This document shows, in pieces, positions 9,828 to 20,015 of a stretch of 64,000 nt of DNA (its first letter is position 1; each line of letters starts with the position of its first letter). Source of the stretch: Arminella tubonensis. GTDB taxonomy: Bacteria > Pseudomonadota > Alphaproteobacteria > Rhizobiales > Rhizobiaceae. The notes under the pieces are model-generated. The model was not told the origin of the DNA. It made no database searches and saw nothing but the letters and a program-made list of their open reading frames with translations. Location of the stretch: contig NZ_PCDP01000036.1 of assembly GCF_003240585.1 (NCBI RefSeq), positions 186,001-250,000 on the forward strand. The letters run 5' to 3'. The translations under genes and the position numbers were made by a program.

Positions 9828-10686
9828 TCATCGAAAGTGCGTCTGACCCAATATTCCACGCCGAAACACAATGGCCCATGTTGCTTCCGCCCGCGCCTGC
9901 TGAAGACCCCGTACACGGAAGCGCCGGAGGCCCAGCTTTTCCTTCAGCCAGGCATTCACGAATTCTGCCACCCGTGCCCGTTCACGCATCAGACCCACGC
10001 GCCTCGGGCGTCGTCTGACGTTCTGGAAAAGAACTGACGACTGGGTCTTCCTGCGTGACGACGATTGATCGTCCGTATCACTTGTTACTCGAACAGCATT
10101 GTTGTCGGCTGGGGCAGGACCAGCAATCGTTTTGGTTTACTTGGTAGCGGGTCATCTTTCTGCCGGGACGTGCGGAATGGCTGTGGCGCGCCGTGAGGTG
10201 TTTTCCTTCTGGACATACATAAATGTCGGCGCTCGGATCGTACCGGAACTGCTCGGGCAAGAAGGCTTCTGCAACGCCGGCGCGCTGGAACCGCTGCTTC
10301 ACCCGACCATCGGTTTGAACCCAAGGTCCGGCAAGCTCCACATTCATGTCATGCGCGACCAGAACGTTCTGTCGACTTGTATAACCTGCATTCACCAACA
10401 ATCTGTCAGGCAATTCGCCCAAGCGCTCTTCAATCTGCCGCATCGCAGCCGGTAGGTATTCGTAGTCAGGTGCTTTTTGCCCGATATCCAATGCCAAAAT
10501 CGATCCAGCTTGACGCCGGAAGATTGAGGGATGCATCATGCGGGCATGGCTGTCGACACGATCGCGGAGAAGCTGGGCCGTCACCGTTCGACGACTTTCC
10601 GCAACAGGTTCGAAGATCATGAGATGCCGGACCTGAGCGGCTACTTCTGCGTCACGGAAAAATCGGCCGGCTGTGAAACCGGCCAA
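9828..10686 (-). pseudogene. IS1182-family transposase remnant
   Basis: The minus strand reads PDYEYLPAAMRQIEERLGELP, EQFRYDPSADIYVCPEGK and the zinc-like CWSCPSRQQCC of an IS1182 transposase. After a stop near 10078 it continues as IVVTQEDPVVSSF and, in a shifted frame, VAEFVNAWLKEKLGLRRFR, ending at 9828. Multiple lesions make it nonfunctional. It abuts the ISL3 remnant (8 bases apart). It differs in sequence from the intact IS1182 transposase at 28361-29806. Confidence 0.75.
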
Positions 10687-10774
10687 TCGCTATAGGAAAT
10701 CGACACCGACCTCCTATAGCATCCGTGCTAGGCGGAAAGGGGATCACCATCAGCGATCGCCGCGAAGCTCATCT

Positions 10775-12157
10775 TCACCCCTCGCTCAAGTCTTTCTCCA
10801 ACGCGCGCAAGCTAACCTCACAACGATTGGCGATCTCGTCGACATCCGCTTCGTCGATGATGAGTGGGGGGGAAAAGCCTAGCGTGTCGCCCATGCAGCG
10901 AGCCACGAGCCCGTTGCTGTAGGCAATTCGGTCAAAAGTGGCACCCACGAGACGAGCCGGCGCAAAAGGTTGACGCGTCGCTTTGTCAGCGACCAGTTCA
11001 ATGCCTAGCATCAGACCAGACCCACGCACTTCGCCTACGATGGGCGATGTCTCGGCAATGGCTTCGAATCGATCTCGCAGAAGCCTTCCCATCCGGCGTA
11101 CGTGATCTACGATATTGGATTCTTCGTAGATTGCGATTGCCTCCAGCGCCACGGCAACGCCAACAGGATGGCCCGAGTTTGTGAAGCCATGCCCGAAGGA
11201 CCCGCCGTTTTTGTTGAAGCTACGGACGGCGTCGTAGATCTCCGGTTTCATCACCACAGCCGATATTGGGAAATAGGAGGATGAGAGTCCCTTAGCGAGG
11301 GCCATCATGTCGGGCTTCAGATTGACCGTCTCTTTGCCGAACCAGTTTCCGGTGCGGCCAAATCCACAGACGATCTCATCGTCGAGGCAAAGCACATCGT
11401 ACTTATCGAGCACCTCCTGAATGCGCGCGAAATACCCCGCCGGCGGTACGATGATCCCGCCGCCGGCGAAAATCGGCTCAGCGATGAACCCGGCGATCGT
11501 GTCCGGCCCTTCACGCAGGATCATCCGTTCGAGTTCGGAACCCAGACGGTCGACATAAGCGGCTTCGTCCTCCCCTTCGAGCATACCACGATATGGATAT
11601 GGCGCCTCAGTGTGTAGAAAGCCCGGCAGAGGTAACCCAAATTCGCGATGCATGAACTCCAGACCGCACATCGATGCTGCTGCGATAGTGGAGCCGTGAA
11701 ACGCACGATTGCGGGCAATGATTTTGCGCTTTGTCGGCTTTCCCCGGACGGTATGGTAGACCCAGGCTAGTTTAACCATAGTCTCGTTTGCCTCCGACCC
11801 AGACGTCGCAAAATAGGCCTTGCCGCCTTCCATCCCGGTCAATTCGACAAGCTTTTCGGCGAGCGCGGTCGCGCCCTCCCCGGTTCGCTGGAAAAATGTA
11901 TGGTAGAAGCCAAGCTTGTCGTACTGGCGAGCGGCGGCAGCGGCGAGGCGGTCGTTGGTAAAGCCGAGCGAAGCGCACCAAAGGCCCGCCATGGCGTCGA
12001 TATATTCTTTGCCGTTGGAGTCCTTGATCCATGCCCCTTTGCCGGAGCTGATGATTTGCGGCCCGCGTGCTTCGAATGCGTCCGGGTTGGTCTGGGAGTG
12101 CAGGTGGAACGTGACATCTCGATGAGCGACCGAGTTAGACTTAAATGGATGCGTCAT
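10775..12157 (-). CDS. Class III aminotransferase, paralogue of the gene at 2052
   Basis: A 460-residue PLP aminotransferase with the same landmarks as its paralogue: MAGLWC, SGSEANETMVKLAW, LDDEIVCGFGRTG, and catalytic Lys289 in ALAKGLSSSYFPISAV. The two align end to end without large gaps. It is the last gene of the second cassette. Its ATG overlaps the stop of a truncated SDR ORF by four bases (12154-12157), so its translation is probably coupled to that remnant. Its substrate is unknown; the shared catalytic core suggests similar amines for both copies. Confidence 0.9.
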   Translation of the reverse strand: MTHPFKSNSVAHRDVTFHLHSQTNPDAFEARGPQIISSGKGAWIKDSNGKEYIDAMAGLWCASLGFTNDRLAAAAARQYDKLGFYHTFFQRTGEGATALAEKLVELTGMEGGKAYFATSGSEANETMVKLAWVYHTVRGKPTKRKIIARNRAFHGSTIAAASMCGLEFMHREFGLPLPGFLHTEAPYPYRGMLEGEDEAAYVDRLGSELERMILREGPDTIAGFIAEPIFAGGGIIVPPAGYFARIQEVLDKYDVLCLDDEIVCGFGRTGNWFGKETVNLKPDMMALAKGLSSSYFPISAVVMKPEIYDAVRSFNKNGGSFGHGFTNSGHPVGVAVALEAIAIYEESNIVDHVRRMGRLLRDRFEAIAETSPIVGEVRGSGLMLGIELVADKATRQPFAPARLVGATFDRIAYSNGLVARCMGDTLGFSPPLIIDEADVDEIANRCEVSLRALEKDLSEG

Positions 12158-12483
12158 TTCTGGCTCCTTGAATTTGCCATTGATCTATTTCGGTTGCCCA
12201 GAGCAGCAAGGTCGAATATCGCCGCATTGTTCACGAGAATGTCTATGAAGCCATACTCTGCAATGACCTTGCTTACTGCGTCGTCGATTGATTTCTGACT
12301 ACAGACATCCAGATGGACCGCAATGGCCCGTTCACCTAAATCTTCCGCAGTCTTGGCAGCGCGCCCAAAGTCGATATCAGCAATTGCCACTTTGGCCCCT
12401 TCTGCGATGTATGCGCGGGCGAACTCCTTGCCGATGCCTTGACCAGCACCGGTAATCAACGCCGTCTTTTCTGAAAGCCGCAT
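12154..12483 (-). pseudogene. Truncated short-chain dehydrogenase (N-terminal half)
   Basis: The 109-codon ORF starts as a normal SDR, with the NAD-binding TGAGQGIG at about residues 11-18 and LVNNAA near residue 84, then runs into unrelated sequence (GNRNRSMANSRSQK) and stops. SDRs of this type are about 250 residues and need the downstream Ser and YxxxK, which are absent. A deletion seems to have fused the front of the gene directly to the aminotransferase. It may survive as a translated leader through the ATGA overlap. Confidence 0.75.
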
Positions 12484-12510
12484 GCTAACACCATCTAATT
12501 GCGATAAACC

Positions 12511-12546
12511 GAGAGGACGTCATCGGGATGCCGATAACGTCCTCTC
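12511..12546. terminator. Long intergenic hairpin, possible bidirectional terminator
   Basis: GAGAGGACGT at 12511-12520 pairs perfectly with ACGTCCTCTC at 12537-12546, and the inner ATCGG/CCGAT extends the stem to a GATG loop. It lies between the SDR gene and the truncated SDR of the same operon. No U-run follows on either strand, so attenuation, mRNA stabilisation or processing are as likely as termination. Confidence 0.5.
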
Positions 12547-12713
12547 TCGTGAGCAACAGCCTCACTAGGCCTACCCACGCTCCCTGGGAGGAGAGACCGC
12601 TCGTTACCGCAAATTTCGCTGGACAAAATTCCCACAATGAGCGGACTACTGGAGTTTCTTACCAAAAACAGATATTGTCAACGGATTATTACTCCATTTT
12701 TGGTACAGCAAAG

Positions 12714-13502
12714 CTAAATGGTTTTCAGCATTCCACCATCAATGAAGTATGTGCCGCCGACACAATATGACGCCCTATCCGAGCATAGGAAGACGAATAG
12801 GTTGGCAATCTCTTCCGCGTTTGCGAAACGCTTGATAGGGGCATGCTCATCCGCGACGCCGTCGAGATAGTCCTGCCACCCATTCGGTGTCTGTTCGGTC
12901 AGCTGCTTGGCCGTCTTTATCCAGTCCGGCGTGAGTACGAGACCGGGGTTTACACAATTGACCCTGATGTTGCTGGGAATAAGCTCCGTCGATAGCGACT
13001 TCGAGAAAGCCATCAAGGCGCTCTTAGTGACATTGTAGATTGGTTCGTACCACAGCGGCTGCACTGCGCAGATCGAGGCATTGTTCAGGATAACGCCTCC
13101 GCCGCGGGCTTTCATCTGCGGCACAAGACCCCTTGAGAGCCTTACCGCCGCCATGACGTGGAGGTCCCAGTAGAACTGCCACTTTTCGTCCGGCGCTTCC
13201 ATGACGGTTTCGTTGGAGCCGGTGCCGGCGTTGTTGATCAAGATATCGACACCCCCAAACTTCGCGGCAGCGTCCACGATCTCATCAATGCCCTCCGGTT
13301 TGGTGACATCCCGTGCCAGCGGCAAGACCTTAATCCGGTGTTTGGCCCGTAACTCCCGACTTACGGTTTCGAGCCTCGTCTCATCGCGCGCGACAAGAAT
13401 GAGATTGCCGCCCTCAGCAGCGATCGCATCTGCTACCGCCAGGCCGATGCCCACGCTCCCGCCCGTTATCACGGCGCATTTGTCCCGCAGACCCATATCC
13501 AT
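12714..13502 (-). CDS. SDR-family NAD(P)-dependent oxidoreductase
   Basis: A 262-residue short-chain dehydrogenase with a TGGSVGIG cofactor loop, NNAG, the catalytic Ser in the NNAS block, and Tyr/Lys in YNVTKSALMAF. The C-terminal GGTYFIDGG is typical. I use ATG 13500-13502 because AGAGGA precedes it by about 8 bases; a GTG 15 bases upstream is also in frame. It probably oxidises an alcohol or hydroxy group of the imported compound. It follows the metallophosphoesterase gene in the cassette-2 operon. Confidence 0.9.
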   Translation of the reverse strand: MDMGLRDKCAVITGGSVGIGLAVADAIAAEGGNLILVARDETRLETVSRELRAKHRIKVLPLARDVTKPEGIDEIVDAAAKFGGVDILINNAGTGSNETVMEAPDEKWQFYWDLHVMAAVRLSRGLVPQMKARGGGVILNNASICAVQPLWYEPIYNVTKSALMAFSKSLSTELIPSNIRVNCVNPGLVLTPDWIKTAKQLTEQTPNGWQDYLDGVADEHAPIKRFANAEEIANLFVFLCSDRASYCVGGTYFIDGGMLKTI

Positions 13503-13545
13503 CGCTGTTCCTCTCACGGTGTTGTTCTAAGCGTACAGGCGAGTT

Positions 13546-14382
13546 CTATATATCGCCCGCGTTGACCAGTTTCCCTTTGCCGTCTTCGGTGGGATATTCT
13601 CGCGCCAGTATCGCGCTTCGATCGACTGGAGACGAGTTGTGAACGACAATCCCGCCTTCATCGACAATTAGGACGTCATAGGACGGCGGGCCTTCGTAGA
13701 ACTCGCAATAGTTGGTCGCCGTATTCAGCAAGATGTGATGGCAGGTACCGCGGTTGGAGCTGAACGACGTGTCACCCCATCTGCCGGTCGAGGCGAGGTG
13801 AGTGTGTCCGAACGCAATGTGCTCGGCGCCACCTGCGGAACGCAAGCAGTCCCAGAATGCCTCCGGATGCTCCAGCAGCATCTGATCGAACCACTTAACG
13901 TTCACGCTTTTCGGCGGGTGATGCATGAAGATTATCTTCTGCTTCAGAGATTGTTCTCCGAGACGACTACGAAGCCAGCTCAGGCGATCCCGGCATAGTC
14001 GTCCGCGGTCAGCTCGCACGTCGTTCAGTGTGTCCAGCACGAGAATGCAGACATCTCCGATCGAGGTCGAGTTCTGGATATGACCGCTGTGGTCCAGCCA
14101 CTCCCGTCCAAAGACGTCGACGAACGCACTCCTATTGTCGTGGTTTCCTAAAGTCAGGGTATAGGGCACTCTCAGACCGTCGAGAAGATCGGCGAAGAGT
14201 CGGTAAGACTCGATGTCCCCTTTGTCCGTAAGATCGCCTGAAAAGACAGCGAAGTCTGCGTCAGCATGGTCTTTGTTGACAGATGCGATGACCGACTCAA
14301 GCCTAGCGGCGGGGTCCAGGCCCATCAGCTTTTCTGATTTGGGCAGGATATGCGTGTCGGTAATGTGGATGATCTTGACCAC
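13546..14382 (-). CDS. Metallophosphoesterase (CpdA/GpdQ-like phosphodiesterase)
   Basis: A 278-residue calcineurin-like enzyme with the full dimetal set: DTH at residues 8-10, GD near 49-50, GNHD near 79-82, a conserved His in IIFMHHPP, and GHTH near 193-196. The family includes cAMP phosphodiesterase CpdA and glycerophosphodiesterase GpdQ. Its place directly after a UgpB-like binding protein favours hydrolysis of an imported phosphodiester over cAMP turnover; this is inference. No signal peptide is seen, so it is cytoplasmic. Confidence 0.85.
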   Translation of the reverse strand: MVKIIHITDTHILPKSEKLMGLDPAARLESVIASVNKDHADADFAVFSGDLTDKGDIESYRLFADLLDGLRVPYTLTLGNHDNRSAFVDVFGREWLDHSGHIQNSTSIGDVCILVLDTLNDVRADRGRLCRDRLSWLRSRLGEQSLKQKIIFMHHPPKSVNVKWFDQMLLEHPEAFWDCLRSAGGAEHIAFGHTHLASTGRWGDTSFSSNRGTCHHILLNTATNYCEFYEGPPSYDVLIVDEGGIVVHNSSPVDRSAILAREYPTEDGKGKLVNAGDI

Positions 14383-14399
14383 AGGCTACTCCAACATTA

Positions 14400-14425
14400 G
14401 GAGCCGACGCATTCGCGTCGGCTCC
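14400..14425 (-). terminator. Perfect 11-bp hairpin after the binding-protein gene
   Basis: GGAGCCGACGC at 14400-14410 pairs perfectly with GCGTCGGCTCC at 14415-14425 around a four-base loop. It lies just after the binding-protein stop codon and before the phosphodiesterase gene. In this position such stems usually protect or partially terminate the upstream message, giving more binding protein than enzyme. No U-run follows. Confidence 0.6.
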
Positions 14426-14441
14426 GTGGAAATCCCTCAAT

Positions 14442-15722
14442 TCATTCGTCGATCAGCGTCTGTGTAGCCTTGACGAGTTGTTCCAAACCGGCCTTCGGGT
14501 CGGTGCCTCCATCGGCAATGGAATTCAGGATCGGGCTTTGTTCGCGCCAGATTTTGACTCCCTTGGACCCAGGATATCCGAACCAGACCGTGGCGAGTGG
14601 CCACTGTTTCATACTCGTGGTCCAGTTCGGACGGTCTGCATAGAAGTTGCCGAGATATTCGGGTTCAGTCGTCTTCAAGTTCGTCGGCATATAGCCGGAG
14701 CCAAGCACCACGAGCTTTTGTCCAGCCGGGCTCGTGGAGTACTTGATGTACTCCCAGGCAGCCTTCTGCTTGGCAGGATCGGCAGTCAAAATAACGGCCG
14801 CGTTACCGCCGGAAGGGAGCCGTCCCTTATCCTTGTCCCCAAGCGGGAACGCTCCGGTCTTGACCTCGAATTTCCCTTTTACGGCGTCATCCATAGTCCG
14901 GACTTCGGCGGTCGAACCGAAGAACATTCCCATCTTGCCCGCGACAAACTGCTGGATGCCCTGCTCCTCGTTGAGTAGCGGCATGCTTGCCTCTTTTCCC
15001 AACCTCTGAATGAGGGTCACGGCCGCCAGGCCGGCTTCGTCACCGAAAGTGACCGTCTTCTTTTCGGCATCCATGAATTGGCCGCCATAACCCATGAGGA
15101 TCGCCTGCCATTGCCAATCGTCATCAAGCGAAAGGTTGACGGTTAGGCCATCCACGCCGTCGCCGAGGGCATGGATCTTCTTGGCGAGATCCAGAATGCC
15201 GTCCCAATCAGTGGGCAGATTGGTCGGGTCTCCGCCCGCCTTTTTCACAAGATCGAGATTGTAGTAGACGATCGGCGTCGAGGCTGCGAACGGCATCCCC
15301 CATTGTGCGCCGCGAACCTGCCCAAGCTCAAGAACGTTCGGAGCGTAGTTTTCCTTGACCCACGCTGCGCCCTCCGCATCGAGCATCGGGGAGAGATTGA
15401 CGATCTGGTCGCGCTTTTCAAGCGTGTCGACAAGTTCGCCGAGCAGGTTGTAGCCCGAGAACCAAACATCCGGGAGTTCGTTGGTCAGCGCCTGGCGAAC
15501 GACAGTCAGGTGGCCCTCGTTGTAGTTCTGCGCTTCTGCCCGGAAGGTGATCTTTACGTCGGGGTGCAGCTTCATGAATTCATCGGCAATTGGCTCATAG
15601 AAGCGCTTGGAGTGCGAGCCGAAGGGGTGAAAAACATTGAGCGTGACATCTTCCGCCGCGGCACTGCCGAGCGTTAAGGAGGTCCCTGCGAGAAGCGTGA
15701 GTATCGTTATTGTACTGCGCAT
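14442..15722 (-). CDS. Extracellular solute-binding protein, family 1 (UgpB-like)
   Basis: A 426-residue periplasmic binding protein with a Sec signal (MRSTITILTLLAGTSLTLGSAAA, cleavage near residue 23). The mature part (VTLNVFHPFGSHSKRFYEPIADEF) resembles the UgpB and maltose-binding class. ATG 15720-15722 is preferred because AAAGGA lies 8 bases before it; ten extra in-frame codons upstream lack a start signal. In this operon the binding protein follows the membrane genes. Confidence 0.9.
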   Translation of the reverse strand: MRSTITILTLLAGTSLTLGSAAAEDVTLNVFHPFGSHSKRFYEPIADEFMKLHPDVKITFRAEAQNYNEGHLTVVRQALTNELPDVWFSGYNLLGELVDTLEKRDQIVNLSPMLDAEGAAWVKENYAPNVLELGQVRGAQWGMPFAASTPIVYYNLDLVKKAGGDPTNLPTDWDGILDLAKKIHALGDGVDGLTVNLSLDDDWQWQAILMGYGGQFMDAEKKTVTFGDEAGLAAVTLIQRLGKEASMPLLNEEQGIQQFVAGKMGMFFGSTAEVRTMDDAVKGKFEVKTGAFPLGDKDKGRLPSGGNAAVILTADPAKQKAAWEYIKYSTSPAGQKLVVLGSGYMPTNLKTTEPEYLGNFYADRPNWTTSMKQWPLATVWFGYPGSKGVKIWREQSPILNSIADGGTDPKAGLEQLVKATQTLIDE

Positions 15723-15820
15723 GATGTTGTCCTTTCCAGTGTTGATGGGCAAGAAGGGTCGGCCGGCCGTGGATCGCGACCGTTTTGGGCAGGCTTGGAT
15801 AGGTTTGTCCGGGTCGGCTG

Positions 15821-16645
15821 CTACTTCACGCCGCTCATTGTAACCCCCTGAACGAATTGTCTTTGTGCCGAGAGGAAGAGCAGGAGCAGGGGCGCGGTCA
15901 CGATCGCCGCACCGGCCATGAGCGCTCCGTAATTGGTGCCGGTTTCCGCGTCCCTGAAAAACATCATTCCAAGCGGAGGCGTCATGTAGTCCGGGCTGTT
16001 GATGACGATCAGCGGCCAGTACAAATCGTTCCAGTGAGCGGTAATCGAAAAGACGCTGAAGGCTGCTATAGCCGGCATGGCACTTGGGACGATCAGCTTG
16101 ATGAGTATTTCAAACTCCGTGAAGCCCTCAAGCCTGGCAGCACTCAATATCTCGTCCGGAAAAGACTTGAAGAATTGCCTGAACAGGAAAATCGCGAATG
16201 CCGACAGAAACCACGGGAACATGAGGGAGAAATAACCACCGAGCAGGTGCAGTTTCGCCAGGCCTAGATAAATGGGCAGGGCCGGCACTTGCACCGGAAT
16301 ACACAGTGAGAGAATTACCGCCGTCAGGAGAAGAGACTTTCCCCTGAACTCCATTTTCGCCAAAGCATAGCCACAGAGAAGCGACGTCGATATCTGGACG
16401 GCCAGAATGCCGATGACTACGATCACGCCATTCAACATGAACCGCAGCATGGGCACCGATGTAAACGCTGTACTGACGTTCTGGATACCCGTGCTCAGAC
16501 TCAGTTTCATCTGCAACGGGTTATCGAAAATCTCCGTCGGGCTTCGGAAGATGGTCAGCGTCATCCAGAGGAATGGCAGCAGGATGAACAACGCGCCGAT
16601 GGCGAGGGTCATGTGCGCCGCGATCTTGCCGTAGGTACTCTTCAT
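15821..16645 (-). CDS. ABC transporter permease, MalG type (UgpE-like)
   Basis: A 274-residue membrane protein with about six transmembrane segments (the first is AHMTLAIGALFILLPFLW) and an EAA loop, LSAARLEGFTEFEILIKLIVP. The start at 16645 is chosen because AGGGGA precedes it; an in-frame ATG 24 bases upstream is the alternative. It partners the MalF-type permease encoded immediately before it. Confidence 0.9.
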   Translation of the reverse strand: MKSTYGKIAAHMTLAIGALFILLPFLWMTLTIFRSPTEIFDNPLQMKLSLSTGIQNVSTAFTSVPMLRFMLNGVIVVIGILAVQISTSLLCGYALAKMEFRGKSLLLTAVILSLCIPVQVPALPIYLGLAKLHLLGGYFSLMFPWFLSAFAIFLFRQFFKSFPDEILSAARLEGFTEFEILIKLIVPSAMPAIAAFSVFSITAHWNDLYWPLIVINSPDYMTPPLGMMFFRDAETGTNYGALMAGAAIVTAPLLLLFLSAQRQFVQGVTMSGVK

Positions 16646-16669
16646 CGCCGGTCCCCTAATACCAAGCAT

Positions 16670-17592
16670 TCAGTAGTGAACTTTGCCGTCAAAGTATCTC
16701 AGTTGCAGAAGCGAGAACGCTAGTATGACCGCCAGGAATACGACGGTGATACTCGCGCCATAGCCGATCTCAAAATATTGAAAGCTTTCCAGGTACATCT
16801 GATAAAGTACTACGTCGGTCGACCCTTGAGGCCCGCCTTTGGTCAGAACGGCCACCGGCTCGAATACTTGGAATGCTGAAATCGAGCTGGTTATCGCCAC
16901 GAACATTGTGGTCGGACCGAGCATCGGCCAGGTGATCCTGAGCAAACGATCAAGACCGCCATCCATGCCATCGATCGATGCCGCTTCGTATATATCCGCC
17001 GGTATGGATGAGAGCCCAGCCAGGTAGAGGATTACGTTGAAACCGATTAGCTTCCAGACTCCGACAACAGCGAGCGATATCAAAGCGACTTCGGGATCGG
17101 TCAGGAAGCCGACGCGATCGTATCCCAGCAGCGCGAGAAACTGATTCAACGGGCCTATCCGACTGTGGAAGAGGAACTCCCAGACAATCGCCATCGCCAC
17201 GAAGGTACTGGTGACTGGCAGAAAATAGACGACCTCGTAGAACCGCTTTGTTCTGATCCTCTGATTTATGCAAATCGCAACGATGAGGGCCAGGAAAACT
17301 GAGGTGGGGACAACGATCGCTACGTACAAAAGCGTGTTCCGCAACGACCTCACAAAGACCTTGTCTGAAAAGAGGTCTTGATAGTTGTCCAGGGAGGCAA
17401 AAGACCAGTCGAGCGACCCAAGCGTGTAGTCTGTAAAACTGAGCGCTATCACCAGCACGATCGGCGCCAGGATGATTATGAAAAGCAGGACGGTCGCCGG
17501 CAGCACGAAAGCATAGGGCGTCAGGTTCAGAGCAGTTGATAGGGGCTTGCGCGTGATGAACGTTCCGACTGGTGTCGGCCTGGATCCATATC

Positions 17593-17596
<4 letters not shown>
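16670..17596 (-). CDS. ABC transporter permease, MalF type (UgpA-like)
   Basis: A 308-residue inner-membrane permease with an EAA loop (IYEAASIDGMDGGLDRLLRITWP) near residue 210. ATG 17594-17596 overlaps the ATPase stop (ATGA), which decides the start over an upstream in-frame codon. Gene order ATPase-MalF-MalG-binding protein differs from cassette 1, so the two transporters are not simple tandem copies. Confidence 0.9.
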
Positions 17597-18801
<1,205 letters not shown>

Positions 18802-18826
18802 TGCACTCCCCTCATTGCTTTTCGTC

Positions 18827-18848
18827 ATATTGGAGTAATATTGGAGTA
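18827..18848. promoter_or_regulatory. Tandem 11-bp repeat ATATTGGAGTA, candidate operator
   Basis: Two perfect head-to-tail copies (18827-18837 and 18838-18848) lie 26 bases upstream of the ATPase start, spaced exactly one helical turn apart. A related ATGGAGTAATAAT is readable on the minus strand near 12682-12695, between the two SDR genes. They could be sites for the divergent RpiR-type regulator; this link is inferred. Confidence 0.45.
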
Positions 18849-19079
18849 TTTTATCAGTTTTGTGAAGCCATATAGAGTTTTTTTCCGAAAATTTGCAATC
18901 CATTGTTTTCTCGGGGCATTTTCAATGCGTGCACTCCCCAAGGAACATATGGAGTGCGCTCATCACTCGCTTGAGCACTGAACACAGACTAAGCAAAAAG
19001 GCTGGGCAGCGCCCTACAAACCGATGTTATAAGCGTCGTGTATGCCAATGTGGCGATCGAGACGGAAAGACGGTCAAAT

Positions 19080-19907
19080 ATGAAAAAGGTAAACGCAGAC
19101 GACCCCAGCACTCAGAGTCGAAACGGCGTCAGTTTACTGGTCCGGCTCGAGTCAGCATTGGACTATCCAAATGCGCTATCCCGCGCTGCCCAGTACATCC
19201 TTGAATATCCTCAAAACGTAGTCCATCAACCTCTTGCCGAGACAAGCGAAGCGTCCAAAGCAGGTCAGGCAACGATATTCAGGCTTTGTCGCGAATTAGG
19301 ATTCAAGGGGTTCACAGACTTCAAGCTTGCGCTTGCCGCCGAATTGGCGCGCCGACCACAAAATTCGACTGATAGTTACGATGCCGCCGACGATAACCCC
19401 GATCATCTGGAGGTCGCCATCTCGAAGGCGCTGTCCAGCACGCGTCAGTTGATGTCGGCGATCGATGTCACTGAGATCGCCCAATTGCTGGTCGAGACAA
19501 GGCAGATTGTGCTCTACGGCTCGGGGACGTCAGCCACGGCCGCTCAGGCCTTCTCATTTCATATGCTGGGTCTGGGCGTCAACGCGCACAACGTGCCAAA
19601 TGCGAACATTGCCGCCGAATGCGCCCTCGCGTTGCGGGAAGGCGCGGTTGCGATTGCCATCTCTCAGTCCGGCGTATCGCCCGACACAGTACAATTTTTG
19701 AAGTCCGCAAAAGGGTCAGGCGCCCGGACCATAGCCATCACCGCGCATCCCAAAGCGTCCATTTCAAAATATGCCGACGTTATCATCCAGATGTCCAGGA
19801 TCCATCACATCGGACGGTCTGGCTCGTCGGTCGGTCTGATCCAGGCCGTCTACGTTGCTGAAATCCTATCGACCGCTGTTGCCAGCTTGCCGCACAAATC
19901 ACGATAG
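19080..19907 (+). CDS. MurR/RpiR-family transcriptional regulator with SIS domain
   Basis: A 275-residue regulator. The N-terminal HTH_6 domain contains ETSEASKAGQATIFRLCRELGFKGFTDFKLAL (about residues 43-80). The C-terminal SIS domain (about 120-255, VLYGSGTSATAAQAFSFHMLGLG, ISQSGVSPDT) should bind a phosphorylated sugar. ATG 19080 is chosen over an in-frame GTG at 19038 because GAAAGACGG precedes it. Divergent from the cassette-2 operon and upstream of a HAD phosphatase, it is the likely local regulator responding to a phospho-sugar. Confidence 0.9.
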   Translation: MKKVNADDPSTQSRNGVSLLVRLESALDYPNALSRAAQYILEYPQNVVHQPLAETSEASKAGQATIFRLCRELGFKGFTDFKLALAAELARRPQNSTDSYDAADDNPDHLEVAISKALSSTRQLMSAIDVTEIAQLLVETRQIVLYGSGTSATAAQAFSFHMLGLGVNAHNVPNANIAAECALALREGAVAIAISQSGVSPDTVQFLKSAKGSGARTIAITAHPKASISKYADVIIQMSRIHHIGRSGSSVGLIQAVYVAEILSTAVASLPHKSR

Positions 19908-20015
19908 GAGTAAAAATCCACTAAAATAATTGTTTGTGGAATATATCTCCTCTATGGTGATTCCGCGTTGATGCACTCGGCGGCGTGCCGCGTGAACGCG
20001 CGACAGGAGACAGAT

